This document shows positions 5,437 through 14,094 of a DNA stretch of 33,575 bases, piece by piece. Every line of letters begins with the position of its first letter. Position 1 is the stretch's first letter. The stretch covers positions 1 to 33,575 of the forward strand of contig NZ_LMEV01000004.1 of NCBI RefSeq assembly GCF_001426505.1. The letters are read 5' to 3'. The DNA comes from Variovorax sp. Root473 (GTDB lineage Bacteria > Pseudomonadota > Gammaproteobacteria > Burkholderiales > Burkholderiaceae_C). Below the pieces are notes generated by a model that had not been told where the DNA came from, ran no database searches, and worked only from the letters and a program-made list of their open reading frames with translations. Made by a program: the position numbers and the translations under genes.

Positions 5437-7474
5437 AACCCTCCCGCTGCATTCATCGCTGTGCCGCCGCGAGGCGACCTCTTTCCAGCGAGCGATCCAG
5501 TCCGGCGACGACGTCGTGGTCGCCTGCATCCAGGAAAAACGGCTGTTCGGCGAACTCGCCACGCAGACGCCCGACGCCACCTCGCCGATCCGCTTCATCA
5601 ACATCCGCGAGACGGGCGGCTGGAGCCGCGACGCGAAAAGCGCGATGCCGAAGATCGCCGCGCTGCTGGCCGCCGCCAGCCTGCCCGAGCCCGACCCCGT
5701 CTCGACCGTGACCTACAACAGCCAGGGCCGGCTGCTGATCATCGGCCCGCTCGACGCCGCCGAGCGCGCCGCGGTGCTGGTCGGCGACACGCTCGACGTC
5801 ACCGTGCTCGCGCAGGGCCCCGGTGCGGCCGGTGGCGCCCAGGCGCGCCGCTGGCCGGTCATTGCCGGGCGCATCGATTCGCTCAAAGGCTGGCTCGGCG
5901 CCTTCACGCTGCGCTGGACGCGCGACAACGCGATCGACCTCGACCTGTGCACCCGCTGCAACGCCTGCGTGGCCGCCTGCCCCGAGCAGGCCATCGGGCT
6001 GGACTACCAGATCGACAACGCGCGCTGCACCTCGCACCGCGACTGCGAACGCGCCTGCAGCGTGGCGGGCGCCATCAATTTCAGCCGCGAGCCCCAGGCG
6101 CTCGACGCGGCCTTCGACCTCGTGCTCGACCTCGGCGCCGCGCCGCAGATCGACTGGCACGCGCCGCCGCAGGGCTACTTCCACCTGCCCGGCGGCGTCG
6201 CGCAGACCGAAGGCCTGCAGACGCTGCTGCGCCTGCGCGAGCTGGTGGGCGAATTCGAAAAGCCCAAGTTCTTCGACTACAAGCAGAAGCTCTGCGCGCA
6301 CAGCCGCAACGAAGTGGTCGGCTGCAACGCCTGCGTCGACGTGTGCTCGGCCCATGCCGTGAGCAGCGACCCGCAGCGCCAGCGCATCGTGGTCAACCCG
6401 AACCTGTGCGTCGGCTGCGGCGCCTGCACCACGGTGTGCCCGACGGGCGCGCTGGGCTACACCTACCCGCGCGCGCCCGACCAGGGCCTGAAGCTGCGCA
6501 AGTTGCTCGGCACCTATGCGGCCGCGGGCGGGCGCGACGCCGCGCTGCTGCTGCACAGCCAGGAAGGCGGACAAGCGCTGATCGAGCAACTCGGGCGGCA
6601 GGCGCAGCTCGGCAAGGCGCAGGGCGTGCCGGCGCGCGTGATTCCGGTCGACCTGTTTCATGCGGCCAGCACCGGCATCGACCTGTGGCTCAGCGCGATT
6701 TCCTTCGGCGCCTCGCAGGTCGCGGTGCTGTGCACCGGCGAAGAGGCGCCGCAGTACCTCGCCGCGCTCAAGCAGCAGATGAAGCTCGCGCAGGCGCTGC
6801 TGCTGGGCCTGGGCTACACCGGCACGCACTTCCACGTGATCGAGGCCGATTCGCCTGTGGTTCTGGACGCCGCGCTGGCCGGCTTGCGCACGACCACGCA
6901 GCGCGTGCCCGCCACGGCCGCCCGCTTCGCCGTCGGCGCCGACAAGCGCGACCGGCTCGAGATGACGCTCGACCACCTCATGGGCGCGGCCCCTGCCCTG
7001 CAGACGCCCACGGAGGCGCCGCTGGCTTTCGCGCTGCCGGCCGGATCGCCGCTGGGCGCCATCGCAGTCGACAAGGACAAGTGCACGCTGTGTCTGGCCT
7101 GCGTCAGCGCCTGCCCGTCGGGCGCTTTGCTGGACAGCCAGAGCGCGCCGCAACTGCGCTTCATCGAAAAGAACTGCGTGCAGTGCGGGCTGTGCGAGAT
7201 CACCTGCCCCGAAGACGCCGTCTCGCTCGTGCCGCGCCTGCTGGCAGCGCCGGAGCGCAAGCAGCAGGTGCTGCTGAACGAGGCCAGGCCCTGGGCCTGT
7301 ATCCGCTGCAGCAAACCCTTCGGCACGCAGAAAGCCATCGAGGCCATGCTCGGCAAGCTGGCCGGGCACGCCATGTTCCAGGGCGAAGCGCTGGAGCGCC
7401 TCAAGATGTGCAGCGACTGCCGCGTCATCGACCTGTACAGCGCCACCAACGAAGTGAAGATCGCCCCGCTATGA
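5360..7474 (+). CDS. Multi-cluster 4Fe-4S ferredoxin-like protein of the FDH assembly group
   Basis: A 704-residue cytoplasmic protein (no signal peptide). It has CTRCNACVAACP (about 196-207), a second Cys set CTSHRDCERAC, CNACVDVC, CVGCGACTTVCP (about 352-363), CTLCLACVSACP (about 575-586), CVQCGLCEITCP (about 609-620) and a final pair CIRC / CSDC. This suggests at least four 4Fe-4S clusters. Such proteins sit between DUF3306 and a TorD-like chaperone in many FDH loci. An electron-transfer or cofactor-maturation role is inferred. The ATG at 5360 was chosen because the protein start MTTTLICDCNQTMPL fits the family; the gene begins inside DUF3306. Confidence 0.85.
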   Translation: MTTTLICDCNQTMPLEPKTLGAALAETLPLHSSLCRREATSFQRAIQSGDDVVVACIQEKRLFGELATQTPDATSPIRFINIRETGGWSRDAKSAMPKIAALLAAASLPEPDPVSTVTYNSQGRLLIIGPLDAAERAAVLVGDTLDVTVLAQGPGAAGGAQARRWPVIAGRIDSLKGWLGAFTLRWTRDNAIDLDLCTRCNACVAACPEQAIGLDYQIDNARCTSHRDCERACSVAGAINFSREPQALDAAFDLVLDLGAAPQIDWHAPPQGYFHLPGGVAQTEGLQTLLRLRELVGEFEKPKFFDYKQKLCAHSRNEVVGCNACVDVCSAHAVSSDPQRQRIVVNPNLCVGCGACTTVCPTGALGYTYPRAPDQGLKLRKLLGTYAAAGGRDAALLLHSQEGGQALIEQLGRQAQLGKAQGVPARVIPVDLFHAASTGIDLWLSAISFGASQVAVLCTGEEAPQYLAALKQQMKLAQALLLGLGYTGTHFHVIEADSPVVLDAALAGLRTTTQRVPATAARFAVGADKRDRLEMTLDHLMGAAPALQTPTEAPLAFALPAGSPLGAIAVDKDKCTLCLACVSACPSGALLDSQSAPQLRFIEKNCVQCGLCEITCPEDAVSLVPRLLAAPERKQQVLLNEARPWACIRCSKPFGTQKAIEAMLGKLAGHAMFQGEALERLKMCSDCRVIDLYSATNEVKIAPL

Positions 7475-8088
7475 GCCAGACCTTTCCCGCCACGTCCGCA
7501 CTCGACGAGGAGGTGGCCCGGGCCGAGCTCTACGGCCTGCTGGCGCGGCTCTGGTACGCCGCGCCCGATACCACATTGCTCGAAGCGTTCCAGGTCGCCC
7601 CCACCGAGGCGCCGGCCGCCGGCGCCTTTCTCGAAGAACCGTGGCGCCAGCTGGTCGGTGTCGCACGCGACACCACCGCGGGGGCCGCGCACGAGGAATA
7701 CGACGCGCTCTTCGGCGGCATCGGCAAGCCCGAGGTGCTTCTGTTCGGTTCGCATTACCTCAGCGGTTTTCTCAACGACAAGCCGCTCGTGCAACTGCGC
7801 AACGACCTCGACCGGCTGGGCCTGGCGCGCACCGAGACCACCTACGAAACCGAGGATCACATCGCCTGCCTGTTCGAGGTCATGCGCTACCTGATCGCCG
7901 GGGAGGACGTGGAGGTGGCCAACCTCACGCAGCAGCAGGCCCTCTTCTCCAAACATATCCAGCCCTGGCTGCCCGCGCTCTGCGATGCGGTGTCGCAGCA
8001 TCCGCGGGCCCGGTTCTACGCGGCCCTGGCCGTCTTCACGCGCGCGTTCGGCGATGTCGAGGCGCAGGCCTTCGACATGCTGGACTGA
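7471..8088 (+). CDS. TorD/DmsD-family molecular chaperone for formate dehydrogenase
   Basis: A 205-residue all-helical cytoplasmic protein of the TorD/DmsD family, whose members bind Tat signal peptides and apo-molybdoenzymes until the cofactor is inserted. Family marks are RAELYGLLARLWYAAPD near the start, EEYDALFGGIGKPEV in the middle and YETEDHIACLFEVMRYLI. It overlaps the ferredoxin-like gene by ATGA, so the two are coupled. The likely client is the Tat-exported catalytic subunit encoded about 350 bases downstream. Confidence 0.88.
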   Translation: MSQTFPATSALDEEVARAELYGLLARLWYAAPDTTLLEAFQVAPTEAPAAGAFLEEPWRQLVGVARDTTAGAAHEEYDALFGGIGKPEVLLFGSHYLSGFLNDKPLVQLRNDLDRLGLARTETTYETEDHIACLFEVMRYLIAGEDVEVANLTQQQALFSKHIQPWLPALCDAVSQHPRARFYAALAVFTRAFGDVEAQAFDMLD

Positions 8089-8115
8089 AGCGAACGAATG
8101 CAAGGGGTATTCAGG

Positions 8116-8144
8116 TTGCTCACACGTTGTTGCTGGTCTAGTAT
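8116..8144 (+). promoter_or_regulatory. Sigma70-type promoter of the FDH structural genes
   Basis: TTGCTC (8116-8121) and TAGTAT (8139-8144) are separated by exactly 17 bases, in the 113-base gap between the chaperone gene and the small Tat protein gene. Predicted transcription would start near 8151, about 50 bases before the ATG at 8202. This would let the structural genes be expressed apart from the assembly genes upstream. No obvious operator is seen. Confidence 0.6.
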
Positions 8145-8201
8145 CCACAAGGCCGACCGGGTTTCCCTCTCGCGTCGCGCCTAGCCACTCCTGGAGTCAA
8201 T

Positions 8202-8426
8202 ATGCAGGACAGCCAAAACACCGGCATCAAGCCGGCCTCCCGCCGGGGATTCTTCATCGGCGCCGCCACCGCCGGCGCCGCCGCAGTGGCCGTCACGTCG
8301 CTGCCAAAAATGGCCGAGACGCCCGCCGCCGCCGCCGCCTCTTCCTTGCCGCCCCCGCCTGAAAACGGCGGGGGCTATTCCCTGAGCGAACACGTCAAGC
8401 GTTACTACGCCACCACGTCAGCCTGA
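8202..8426 (+). CDS. Small twin-arginine signal protein preceding fdhA
   Basis: This 74-residue protein carries a Tat motif, SRRGFFIGAATAGAAA (about residues 13-28), an Ala/Pro-rich stretch and a conserved-looking tail YSLSEHVKRYYATTSA. Small proteins of this type (called FdhX in Shewanella) precede the catalytic subunit in many FDH operons. Their role is unclear; they may be small subunits or assembly aids exported with FdhA. GGAG lies 6 bases before the ATG. It ends 9 bases before the fdhA GTG. Confidence 0.8.
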   Translation: MQDSQNTGIKPASRRGFFIGAATAGAAAVAVTSLPKMAETPAAAAASSLPPPPENGGGYSLSEHVKRYYATTSA

Positions 8427-8435
8427 GGAGACCCC

Positions 8436-11411
8436 GTGCTTCTGACCAGAAAATCCCCAGGCACCGCGAGCCAGCGGGCCTCCGACACCTCGCCCTTCGT
8501 CCACAGCTTGCGGCGCGGCCTCGCGAACGCCTTGCCAACGATGGACCGCCGCGCGTTCCTGCGTCGCTCCGGCCTCGGCGTCGGCGTCGGCCTGGCGGCC
8601 ACCCAGCTCACGCTGATCCAGAAAGCCAAGGCCGCCGACGGCAGGCCCACGGCCATCGGCGCCGGCAAGATCGAAGTGAAGCGCACCGTGTGCTCGCATT
8701 GTTCGGTGGGCTGCGCGTCCGACGCCGTGGTCGAGAACGGCGTGTGGGTACGGCAGGAACCCGTGTTCGACTCGCCCCTCAACCTGGGCGCCCACTGCGC
8801 CAAGGGCGCGGCGCTGCGTGAGCACGGTCACGGCGAATACCGCCTGCGCTACCCGATGAAACTCGTCAACGGCAAGTACGAGCGCATCAGCTGGGACACC
8901 GCCCTCGACGAAATCACGGCCAAGCTCAAGGAACTCACCAAGGCCAGCGGGCCCGACGCGATCTACTGGATCGGCTCCAGCAAGCACAGCAACGAGCAGT
9001 CGTACTTGCTGCGCAAGTTCGTGAGCTTCTTCGGCAGCAACAACTGCGACCACCAGGCGCGCATCTGCCACTCGACCACGGTTGCGGGCGTGGCGAACAC
9101 ATGGGGCTACGGCGCCATGACCAATTCGTACAACGACATGCGCAATTCGAAGATTGCGATGTACATCGGCTCCAACGCGGCCGAGGCGCACCCCGTGAGC
9201 ATGCTGCACATGCTGCATGCCAAGGAAAACGGCTGCAAGATGATCGTGGTCGACCCGCGCTTCACCCGCACCGCGGCCAAGGCCCATGAATATGTGCGCA
9301 TCCGCTCGGGCTCGGACATCGCGTTCCTGTTCGGCATCCTGCACCACATCTTCAAGAACGGCTGGGAAGACAAGCGCTACATCAACGACCGCGTCTACGG
9401 CATGGACGAGGTGCGTGCCGACGTCATGAGCAAGTGGACGCCGGACAAGGTCGAAGAGGCCTGCGGCGTGAGCGAAGCCCAGGTGCTGAAGGTCGCGACG
9501 ATGCTGCACGAGCACCGCCCCGGCACCGTGGTCTGGTGCATGGGCCAGACGCAGCACAGCATCGGCAACGCCATCGTGCGGGCGTCGTGCATCCTGCAGC
9601 TGGCGCTGGGCAACGTGGGCAAGTCCGGCGGCGGCACCAACATCTTCCGCGGCCACGATAACGTGCAGGGCGCCACCGATGTGGGCCCCAACCCCGATTC
9701 GCTGCCCGGCTACTACGGCCTCGTCGAAGGCTCGTGGAAGCATTTCGCCGCCACCTGGGGTGTGGACTTCGAATGGATCAAGGGCCGCTTCGCATCGCCC
9801 GCGATGATGAGCAAGCCCGGCATCACGGTCTCGCGCTGGATCGACGGCGTGCTCGAGAAGAACGAGCTCATCGACCAGGACTCGAACCTGCGCGGCGTTT
9901 TCTACTGGGGCCATGCGCCCAACTCGCAGACGCGCGGCCTCGAGATGAAACGGGCCATGGACAAGCTCGACCTGCTCGTCGTGGTCGACCCGTACCCCTC
10001 GGCCACGGCCGCCATGGCCGCGATGCCCGGCCGGCCCGAAGACGCCAACGCGAACCGCGCGGTGTACCTGCTGCCCGCGTGCACGCAGTTCGAAACCAGC
10101 GGATCGGTGACGGCATCGAACCGGTCGGTCCAATGGCGCGAGAAGGTCATCGAACCGCTGTGGGAGAGCCGCACCGACCACATGATCATGCAGCAGTTCG
10201 CCGACCGGCTGGGCTTCGGCAAGGAACTGAGCAAGAACTACAAGATGCAGAAGGTCAAGGGCATGGACGAGCCCGTGCCCGAAGACATCCTGCGAGAGAT
10301 CAACAAATCGTGCTGGGCCGTCGGCTACTCGGGCCAGAGCCCCGAGCGGCTGCAGGCGCACATGCGCAACATGGCCGCCTTCGACGTGCGCACGCTCAAG
10401 GCCAAGGGCTCCGTCAAGGACAAGGTCAACGGCTACGACATCTCGGGTGACTACTTCGGATTGCCCTGGCCCTGCTACGGCACACCCGAACTCAAGCACC
10501 CCGGCTCGCCGAACCTGTACGACCCATCCAAGCATGTGATGGACGGCGGCGGCAACTTCCGCGCGAACTTCGGCGTGGAGCGCAACGGCAAGAACCTGCT
10601 GGCCGAAGACGGCTCCTATTCGATGGGCGCCGACATCACCACCGGCTACCCCGAGCTCGACCACCTGCTGCTCAAAAAACTCGGCTGGTGGGATGAACTC
10701 ACCGAGGCCGAGAAGCCCAAGGCCGAAGGCAAGAACTGGAAGACCGACAGCTCGGGCGGCATGATCCGCGTGTTCATGAAGAACCACGGCTGCCACCCCT
10801 TCGGCAATGCCAAGGCCCGTGCGGTGGTGTGGAACTTTCCCGATGCGATTCCGCAGCACCGCGAGCCGATCTACGGCACGCGCCCCGACCTTGTCGCGAA
10901 GTACCCGACCCACGACGACAAGATGGCCTTCTGGCGCCTGCCCACGCTCTACAAGACCGTGCAGCAAAAGAACATCGCCGACAAGATCGCCGAGAAATTC
11001 CCGTACATCATGACGTCGGGCCGGCTCGTGGAGTACGAAGGCGGTGGCGAGGAAACGCGCTCCAACCCCTGGTTGGCCGAGCTTCAGCAGGAGATGTTCA
11101 TCGAGATCAACCCGAAGGTCGCGGCCGAGAAGAACATCCGCAACGGCGAGCGCGCCTGGGTGCACACGCCCACCGGCGCCAAGCTCAACGTGCAGGCCCT
11201 GGTCACCGAACGCGTCGGGCCCGACACGGTGTTCCTGCCCTTCCACTTCTCCGGCCGCTGGCAGGGCGAAGACCTGCTCGCCTACTACCCGAAGGGCGCG
11301 GCGCCCATCGTGCGCGGCGAGGCCATCAACACCGCCACGACCTACGGCTACGACAGCGTCACCATGATGCAAGAGACCAAGACCACGGTCTGCAACATCG
11401 AGAAAGCATAA
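8436..11411 (+). CDS. fdhA: Formate dehydrogenase catalytic (alpha) subunit, Cys type
   Basis: This 991-residue member of the molybdopterin oxidoreductase (DMSO reductase) family oxidises formate to CO2 at a bis-MGD Mo or W centre. It has a Tat signal (DRRAFLRRSGLG, about 37-48), a 4Fe-4S site CSHCSVGC (86-93) plus Cys121, and the active-site segment HQARICHSTTVAG. There Cys211 takes the place of the selenocysteine of E. coli FdnG and is followed by the catalytic His212. Start: GTG at 8436 with GAGGAG 6 bases upstream; an ATG at 8541 would begin just before the Tat arginines but lacks such a site. The Tat signal places it in the periplasm, bound to the Fe-S and cytochrome b subunits. Confidence 0.95.
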   Translation: MLLTRKSPGTASQRASDTSPFVHSLRRGLANALPTMDRRAFLRRSGLGVGVGLAATQLTLIQKAKAADGRPTAIGAGKIEVKRTVCSHCSVGCASDAVVENGVWVRQEPVFDSPLNLGAHCAKGAALREHGHGEYRLRYPMKLVNGKYERISWDTALDEITAKLKELTKASGPDAIYWIGSSKHSNEQSYLLRKFVSFFGSNNCDHQARICHSTTVAGVANTWGYGAMTNSYNDMRNSKIAMYIGSNAAEAHPVSMLHMLHAKENGCKMIVVDPRFTRTAAKAHEYVRIRSGSDIAFLFGILHHIFKNGWEDKRYINDRVYGMDEVRADVMSKWTPDKVEEACGVSEAQVLKVATMLHEHRPGTVVWCMGQTQHSIGNAIVRASCILQLALGNVGKSGGGTNIFRGHDNVQGATDVGPNPDSLPGYYGLVEGSWKHFAATWGVDFEWIKGRFASPAMMSKPGITVSRWIDGVLEKNELIDQDSNLRGVFYWGHAPNSQTRGLEMKRAMDKLDLLVVVDPYPSATAAMAAMPGRPEDANANRAVYLLPACTQFETSGSVTASNRSVQWREKVIEPLWESRTDHMIMQQFADRLGFGKELSKNYKMQKVKGMDEPVPEDILREINKSCWAVGYSGQSPERLQAHMRNMAAFDVRTLKAKGSVKDKVNGYDISGDYFGLPWPCYGTPELKHPGSPNLYDPSKHVMDGGGNFRANFGVERNGKNLLAEDGSYSMGADITTGYPELDHLLLKKLGWWDELTEAEKPKAEGKNWKTDSSGGMIRVFMKNHGCHPFGNAKARAVVWNFPDAIPQHREPIYGTRPDLVAKYPTHDDKMAFWRLPTLYKTVQQKNIADKIAEKFPYIMTSGRLVEYEGGGEETRSNPWLAELQQEMFIEINPKVAAEKNIRNGERAWVHTPTGAKLNVQALVTERVGPDTVFLPFHFSGRWQGEDLLAYYPKGAAPIVRGEAINTATTYGYDSVTMMQETKTTVCNIEKA

Positions 11412-11420
11412 GGAATCACC

Positions 11421-12041
11421 ATGGCAAGAATGAAGTTCGTCTGCGATTCCGAGCGCTGCATCGAATGCAACGGTTGCGTCACGGCCTGCAAGAACGAGAA
11501 CGAGGTGCCCTGGGGCGTGAACCGCCGCCGCGTGGTCACGCTCAATGACGGCCTGCCCGGCGAGAAGTCGATCTCGGTGGCCTGCATGCACTGCTCCGAC
11601 GCGCCCTGCATGGCGGTGTGCCCCGTGCAATGTTTCTACCGCACCGAGGAAGGCGTGGTGCTGCACGACAAGGACGTGTGCATCGGCTGCGGCTACTGCT
11701 CGTACGCCTGCCCCTTCGGCGCGCCGCAGTTCCCGTCGCAAGGCACCTTCGGCGCCCGCGGCAAGATGGACAAGTGCACCTTCTGCGCCGGCGGCCCCGA
11801 AGCCAACGGCTCCGAAGCCGAGTTCGAAAAGTACGGCCGCAACCGCCTGGCCGAAGGCAAGCTGCCGGCCTGCGCCGAGATGTGCTCGACCAAGGCCCTG
11901 CTGGCCGGCGACGGCGACGTCGTGGCCGACATCTTCCGCACCCGCGTCGTGCACCGCGGCACGGGCGCCGAAGTCTGGGGCTGGGGCACGGCCTACGGCT
12001 CGCAGCAGGCCGGCACGCCGCCGACCGGAGGCACCAAGTGA
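11421..12041 (+). CDS. fdhB: Formate dehydrogenase iron-sulfur (beta) subunit
   Basis: A 206-residue ferredoxin-type subunit that passes electrons from the catalytic subunit to the membrane cytochrome. Four Cys groups are visible: CIECNGCVTAC (about 13-23), CMHCSDAPCMAVCP (about 54-67), CIGCGYCSYACP (about 88-99) and CTFC with the later CAEMC (about 117-160), giving four 4Fe-4S clusters. It lacks a Tat signal and the C-terminal transmembrane helix of E. coli FdnH, so it is probably co-exported with FdhA. AAGGA lies 6 bases before the ATG. The stop overlaps the next GTG. Confidence 0.93.
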   Translation: MARMKFVCDSERCIECNGCVTACKNENEVPWGVNRRRVVTLNDGLPGEKSISVACMHCSDAPCMAVCPVQCFYRTEEGVVLHDKDVCIGCGYCSYACPFGAPQFPSQGTFGARGKMDKCTFCAGGPEANGSEAEFEKYGRNRLAEGKLPACAEMCSTKALLAGDGDVVADIFRTRVVHRGTGAEVWGWGTAYGSQQAGTPPTGGTK

Positions 12042-12289
12042 AGCGCGCGGCCGTGATGCTCTGCGCGCTGGCTTCGGGCACGATGCTGCTGGCAGCCTGC
12101 AGCGAGAAGCCGCAGACGAACGCCGAGGGCGTCAAGTACGACGCGGTGCCCTGGAGCGGCACCGGCACACAGGCCAACACCGGCACGGTCTTCACCGCGC
12201 CCGGCTGGAAGGTGGGCGACAAGGCGTCGTGGGAGCAGCAGATCAAGACGCGCTCCAACGGCCAGAACGAGTACACCCGAACGAACTGA
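12038..12289 (+). CDS. Small lipoprotein of the FDH operon
   Basis: This 83-residue lipoprotein begins with GTG overlapping the fdhB stop (GTGA), with GGAG about 8 bases upstream. The signal ends in MLLAAC, with lipidated Cys at residue 21. The mature part (VPWSGTGTQ, FTAPGWKVGDKASWEQQIK) is hydrophilic with two Trp-containing motifs. Its place between the Fe-S and cytochrome subunits suggests an accessory or structural partner at the periplasmic face of the complex. I cannot name the family. Confidence 0.75.
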   Translation: MKRAAVMLCALASGTMLLAACSEKPQTNAEGVKYDAVPWSGTGTQANTGTVFTAPGWKVGDKASWEQQIKTRSNGQNEYTRTN

Positions 12290-12301
12290 ACCGGAGGCCG
12301 C

Positions 12302-13561
12302 ATGAGCGTCACCATTCGCACGAGGCACGCGTTCCACGCGCTGCTGGCGACCGCGCTCCTGGGCTGTGCAGCCGGGGCGCTGGCCCAGGAGGCCAACCCG
12401 GCCCCGGCCGCGAGCGGCGCTGTCACCGCGTCGCCCGCTTCGTCTGCCCCGGCAGCTGCGACAACGCCTGCGCCGAAGGCTGAAGGCGGCATCCGCAGCC
12501 AGAACATCTTCGAGGTCAAGCCCGAAGCCAGCGCCGACCCCAACTACCTCAACCAGACCAACGGCGAGCGCAACAAGGTGCAGCCCGGCAACAACGCGCC
12601 GATGTGGCGCCAGGTGAGCGGCGGCGTCACCGGCTACAGCAGCCTGCCTGTGAGCGAGGCGCCCGAGGCCGGCAACCTGATCCAGCGCTTCGTGCAATAC
12701 CCGGGTTCGCGCTTCACCAACGCGGGCGAGGCCTGGCGGCAGGTGCGCAACGACTGGATCATTCCGTACGGCGCGGCGCTGCTCTTCGTCACGCTGCTGG
12801 CGCTGGCGATCTTCTATTTCACGCGCGGACCGATCCGCCTGCATGGAAAGGAAACGGGCCGCAAGATCGAGCGCTTCACGCCGTTCGAGCGCGCCACGCA
12901 CTGGTCGAACGCACTGGCCTTCGTCACGCTCGCGGTGTCGGGCATCGTGATGGCCTTCGGCAGGTTCTTCCTGCTGCCGGTGCTCGGCAGCACGCTGTTC
13001 GGCTGGCTCGCCTATGTGCTCAAGACCGTGCACAACTTCGTCGGGCCGCTGTTCGTGGTGACCACGCTGTTCATGATCTTCACCTTCATTCGCAGCAACT
13101 GGCCGAGCAAGGACGACCTCACCTGGCTGCGGCACGGCGGCGGCCTGTTCGGCGGCAAGGAGCCTGCGTCGCACCGCTTCAACGCGGGCGAGAAGGCGGT
13201 GTTCTGGGGCGGTGTGCTGTTCCTGGGCAGCATCGTCATCGCCTCCGGCCTGTTCCTCGACAAGCTGCTGCCCGGCTTCGTCTACACGCGCGGCGAGATG
13301 CAGGTCGCGCACATGGTGCATGCCGTGGCGACGCTGCTCATGATGGCGATGATCATGGGCCACATCTACATCGGCACGCTGGGCATGACCGGCGCCTACA
13401 AGGCGATGCGCGAAGGCTACGTCGACGAGGCCTGGGCACGCGAGCACCACCGCCTCTGGTACGACGACATCGAGGCCGGCAAGATCCCCGCGCAGCGCTC
13501 GAAGCCCGCCGGCACGCCGGAACCTGCACGGCCGGTGACGGCGCAAGGAACCTCCGCATGA
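12302..13561 (+). CDS. fdhC: Formate dehydrogenase cytochrome b (gamma) subunit with N-terminal extension
   Basis: The membrane subunit that moves electrons from FdhB to quinone. The 419 residues are about twice the length of E. coli FdnI (217). A signal peptide (cleavage near ALA-QE, residue 28) and an Ala/Pro-rich linker lead to a periplasmic segment (about 60-150, with NAPMWRQVSGG and GEAWRQVRNDW). Then come transmembrane helices at about 155-177, 205-225, 235-260, 300-320 and 340-365. Candidate haem ligands are His in RATHWSNAL, KTVHNF and AHMVHAVA. GGAG lies 6 bases before the ATG. The stop overlaps the next gene by ATGA. Confidence 0.9.
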   Translation: MSVTIRTRHAFHALLATALLGCAAGALAQEANPAPAASGAVTASPASSAPAAATTPAPKAEGGIRSQNIFEVKPEASADPNYLNQTNGERNKVQPGNNAPMWRQVSGGVTGYSSLPVSEAPEAGNLIQRFVQYPGSRFTNAGEAWRQVRNDWIIPYGAALLFVTLLALAIFYFTRGPIRLHGKETGRKIERFTPFERATHWSNALAFVTLAVSGIVMAFGRFFLLPVLGSTLFGWLAYVLKTVHNFVGPLFVVTTLFMIFTFIRSNWPSKDDLTWLRHGGGLFGGKEPASHRFNAGEKAVFWGGVLFLGSIVIASGLFLDKLLPGFVYTRGEMQVAHMVHAVATLLMMAMIMGHIYIGTLGMTGAYKAMREGYVDEAWAREHHRLWYDDIEAGKIPAQRSKPAGTPEPARPVTAQGTSA

Positions 13562-13944
13562 AGCACACGTTGACCCTTTTGTTCACGCTGGCTGCAGCGT
13601 CCGCGTTCGCCAAGCTCCCACCGCTTTCGCCAGAAGCCCAGGCCAAGGCCGCCGAGACCGCGGCCCGCACCGCGTGGACCGCCAAGACCGACGCCTACCT
13701 GCTGTGCAAGTCGCAGGATCAGGTCGCCGCCAGGTACCGCGCCAGCGCCGAAGCGGCCGGCAAGCCGACGACGGCCGCGTTGACCACGCCGCCCTGTTTG
13801 GACCCCGGCCCCTTCGCCGCCGCGCCTAAGCCCGAGACCAAGCCCATCGAGGCATCGGGCGCGCACTCCCCGGCCACCACGGCCGCGTCGCCCCCGAGTT
13901 CGAACCAGACCTCGGCACAGACGAATCCCGCGCCCAAGAAGTAG
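13558..13944 (+). CDS. Small secreted protein, last gene of the FDH operon
   Basis: This 128-residue protein is coupled to the cytochrome b gene by an ATGA overlap. A Sec signal peptide (cleavage near SAFA-KL, residue 18) is followed by a helical Ala-rich segment with two Cys (YLLCKSQDQ and TPPCLDPGP) and a low-complexity Pro/Ala/Ser tail ending PAPKK. The two Cys could form a disulfide. I do not recognise the family; its position suggests an accessory role in the periplasm. A hairpin terminator follows about 50 bases later. Confidence 0.7.
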   Translation: MKHTLTLLFTLAAASAFAKLPPLSPEAQAKAAETAARTAWTAKTDAYLLCKSQDQVAARYRASAEAAGKPTTAALTTPPCLDPGPFAAAPKPETKPIEASGAHSPATTAASPPSSNQTSAQTNPAPKK

Positions 13945-13992
13945 GCTGGGCAGTGCGCACCGCGCATGCGCGGACGCAATCCAAAGGCACCG

Positions 13993-14031
13993 AAAGCGGC
14001 CGGCTGGCACCTGTCGGCGTGGCCGCTTTTT
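13993..14031 (+). terminator. Rho-independent terminator of the FDH operon
   Basis: AAAGCGGCC (13993-14001) pairs perfectly with GGCCGCTTT (14021-14029), and the run continues to TTTTT. The 19-base loop has some internal complementarity. It lies 48 bases after the last FDH-operon stop and before the moeA gene, so it separates the two units. Confidence 0.7.
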
Positions 14032-14081
14032 GCATGGCTGTCGCGCGCAATGCCCCGACAACGCCAGAGACATCCAACTTC

Positions 14082-14087
14082 TATACT
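14082..14087 (+). promoter_or_regulatory. Possible -10 element of the moeA-tup unit
   Basis: TATACT is a near-consensus -10. Only 7 bases lie between it and the ATG at 14095, and no Shine-Dalgarno precedes that ATG, so a leaderless transcript is possible. The -35 position (about 14059-14064) has no good match. Confidence 0.35.
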
Positions 14088-14094
14088 GGCCCCG

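Noticed and set aside
5453..7369. Long minus-strand frame opposite the ferredoxin-like gene
   Set aside because: Low-complexity Arg/Ala/Gln composition and complete overlap with a gene carrying many ordered Cys motifs.
9057..9075. Selenocysteine at the FDH active site
   Set aside because: The codon at the active-site position is TGC (Cys211 in ARICHS), not TGA, so no Sec insertion is needed.
8418..11954. Very long open frame on the minus strand opposite fdhA and fdhB
   Set aside because: It is antisense to two clear FDH subunits, is rich in Ala, Val, His and Arg as expected for the reverse of GC-rich codons, and shows no family motif.
13945..14094. Molybdenum-cofactor riboswitch before moeA
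   Set aside because: The space is mostly taken by a simple terminator hairpin, and the likely -10 sits 7 bases before the ATG, leaving no leader to hold a riboswitch.
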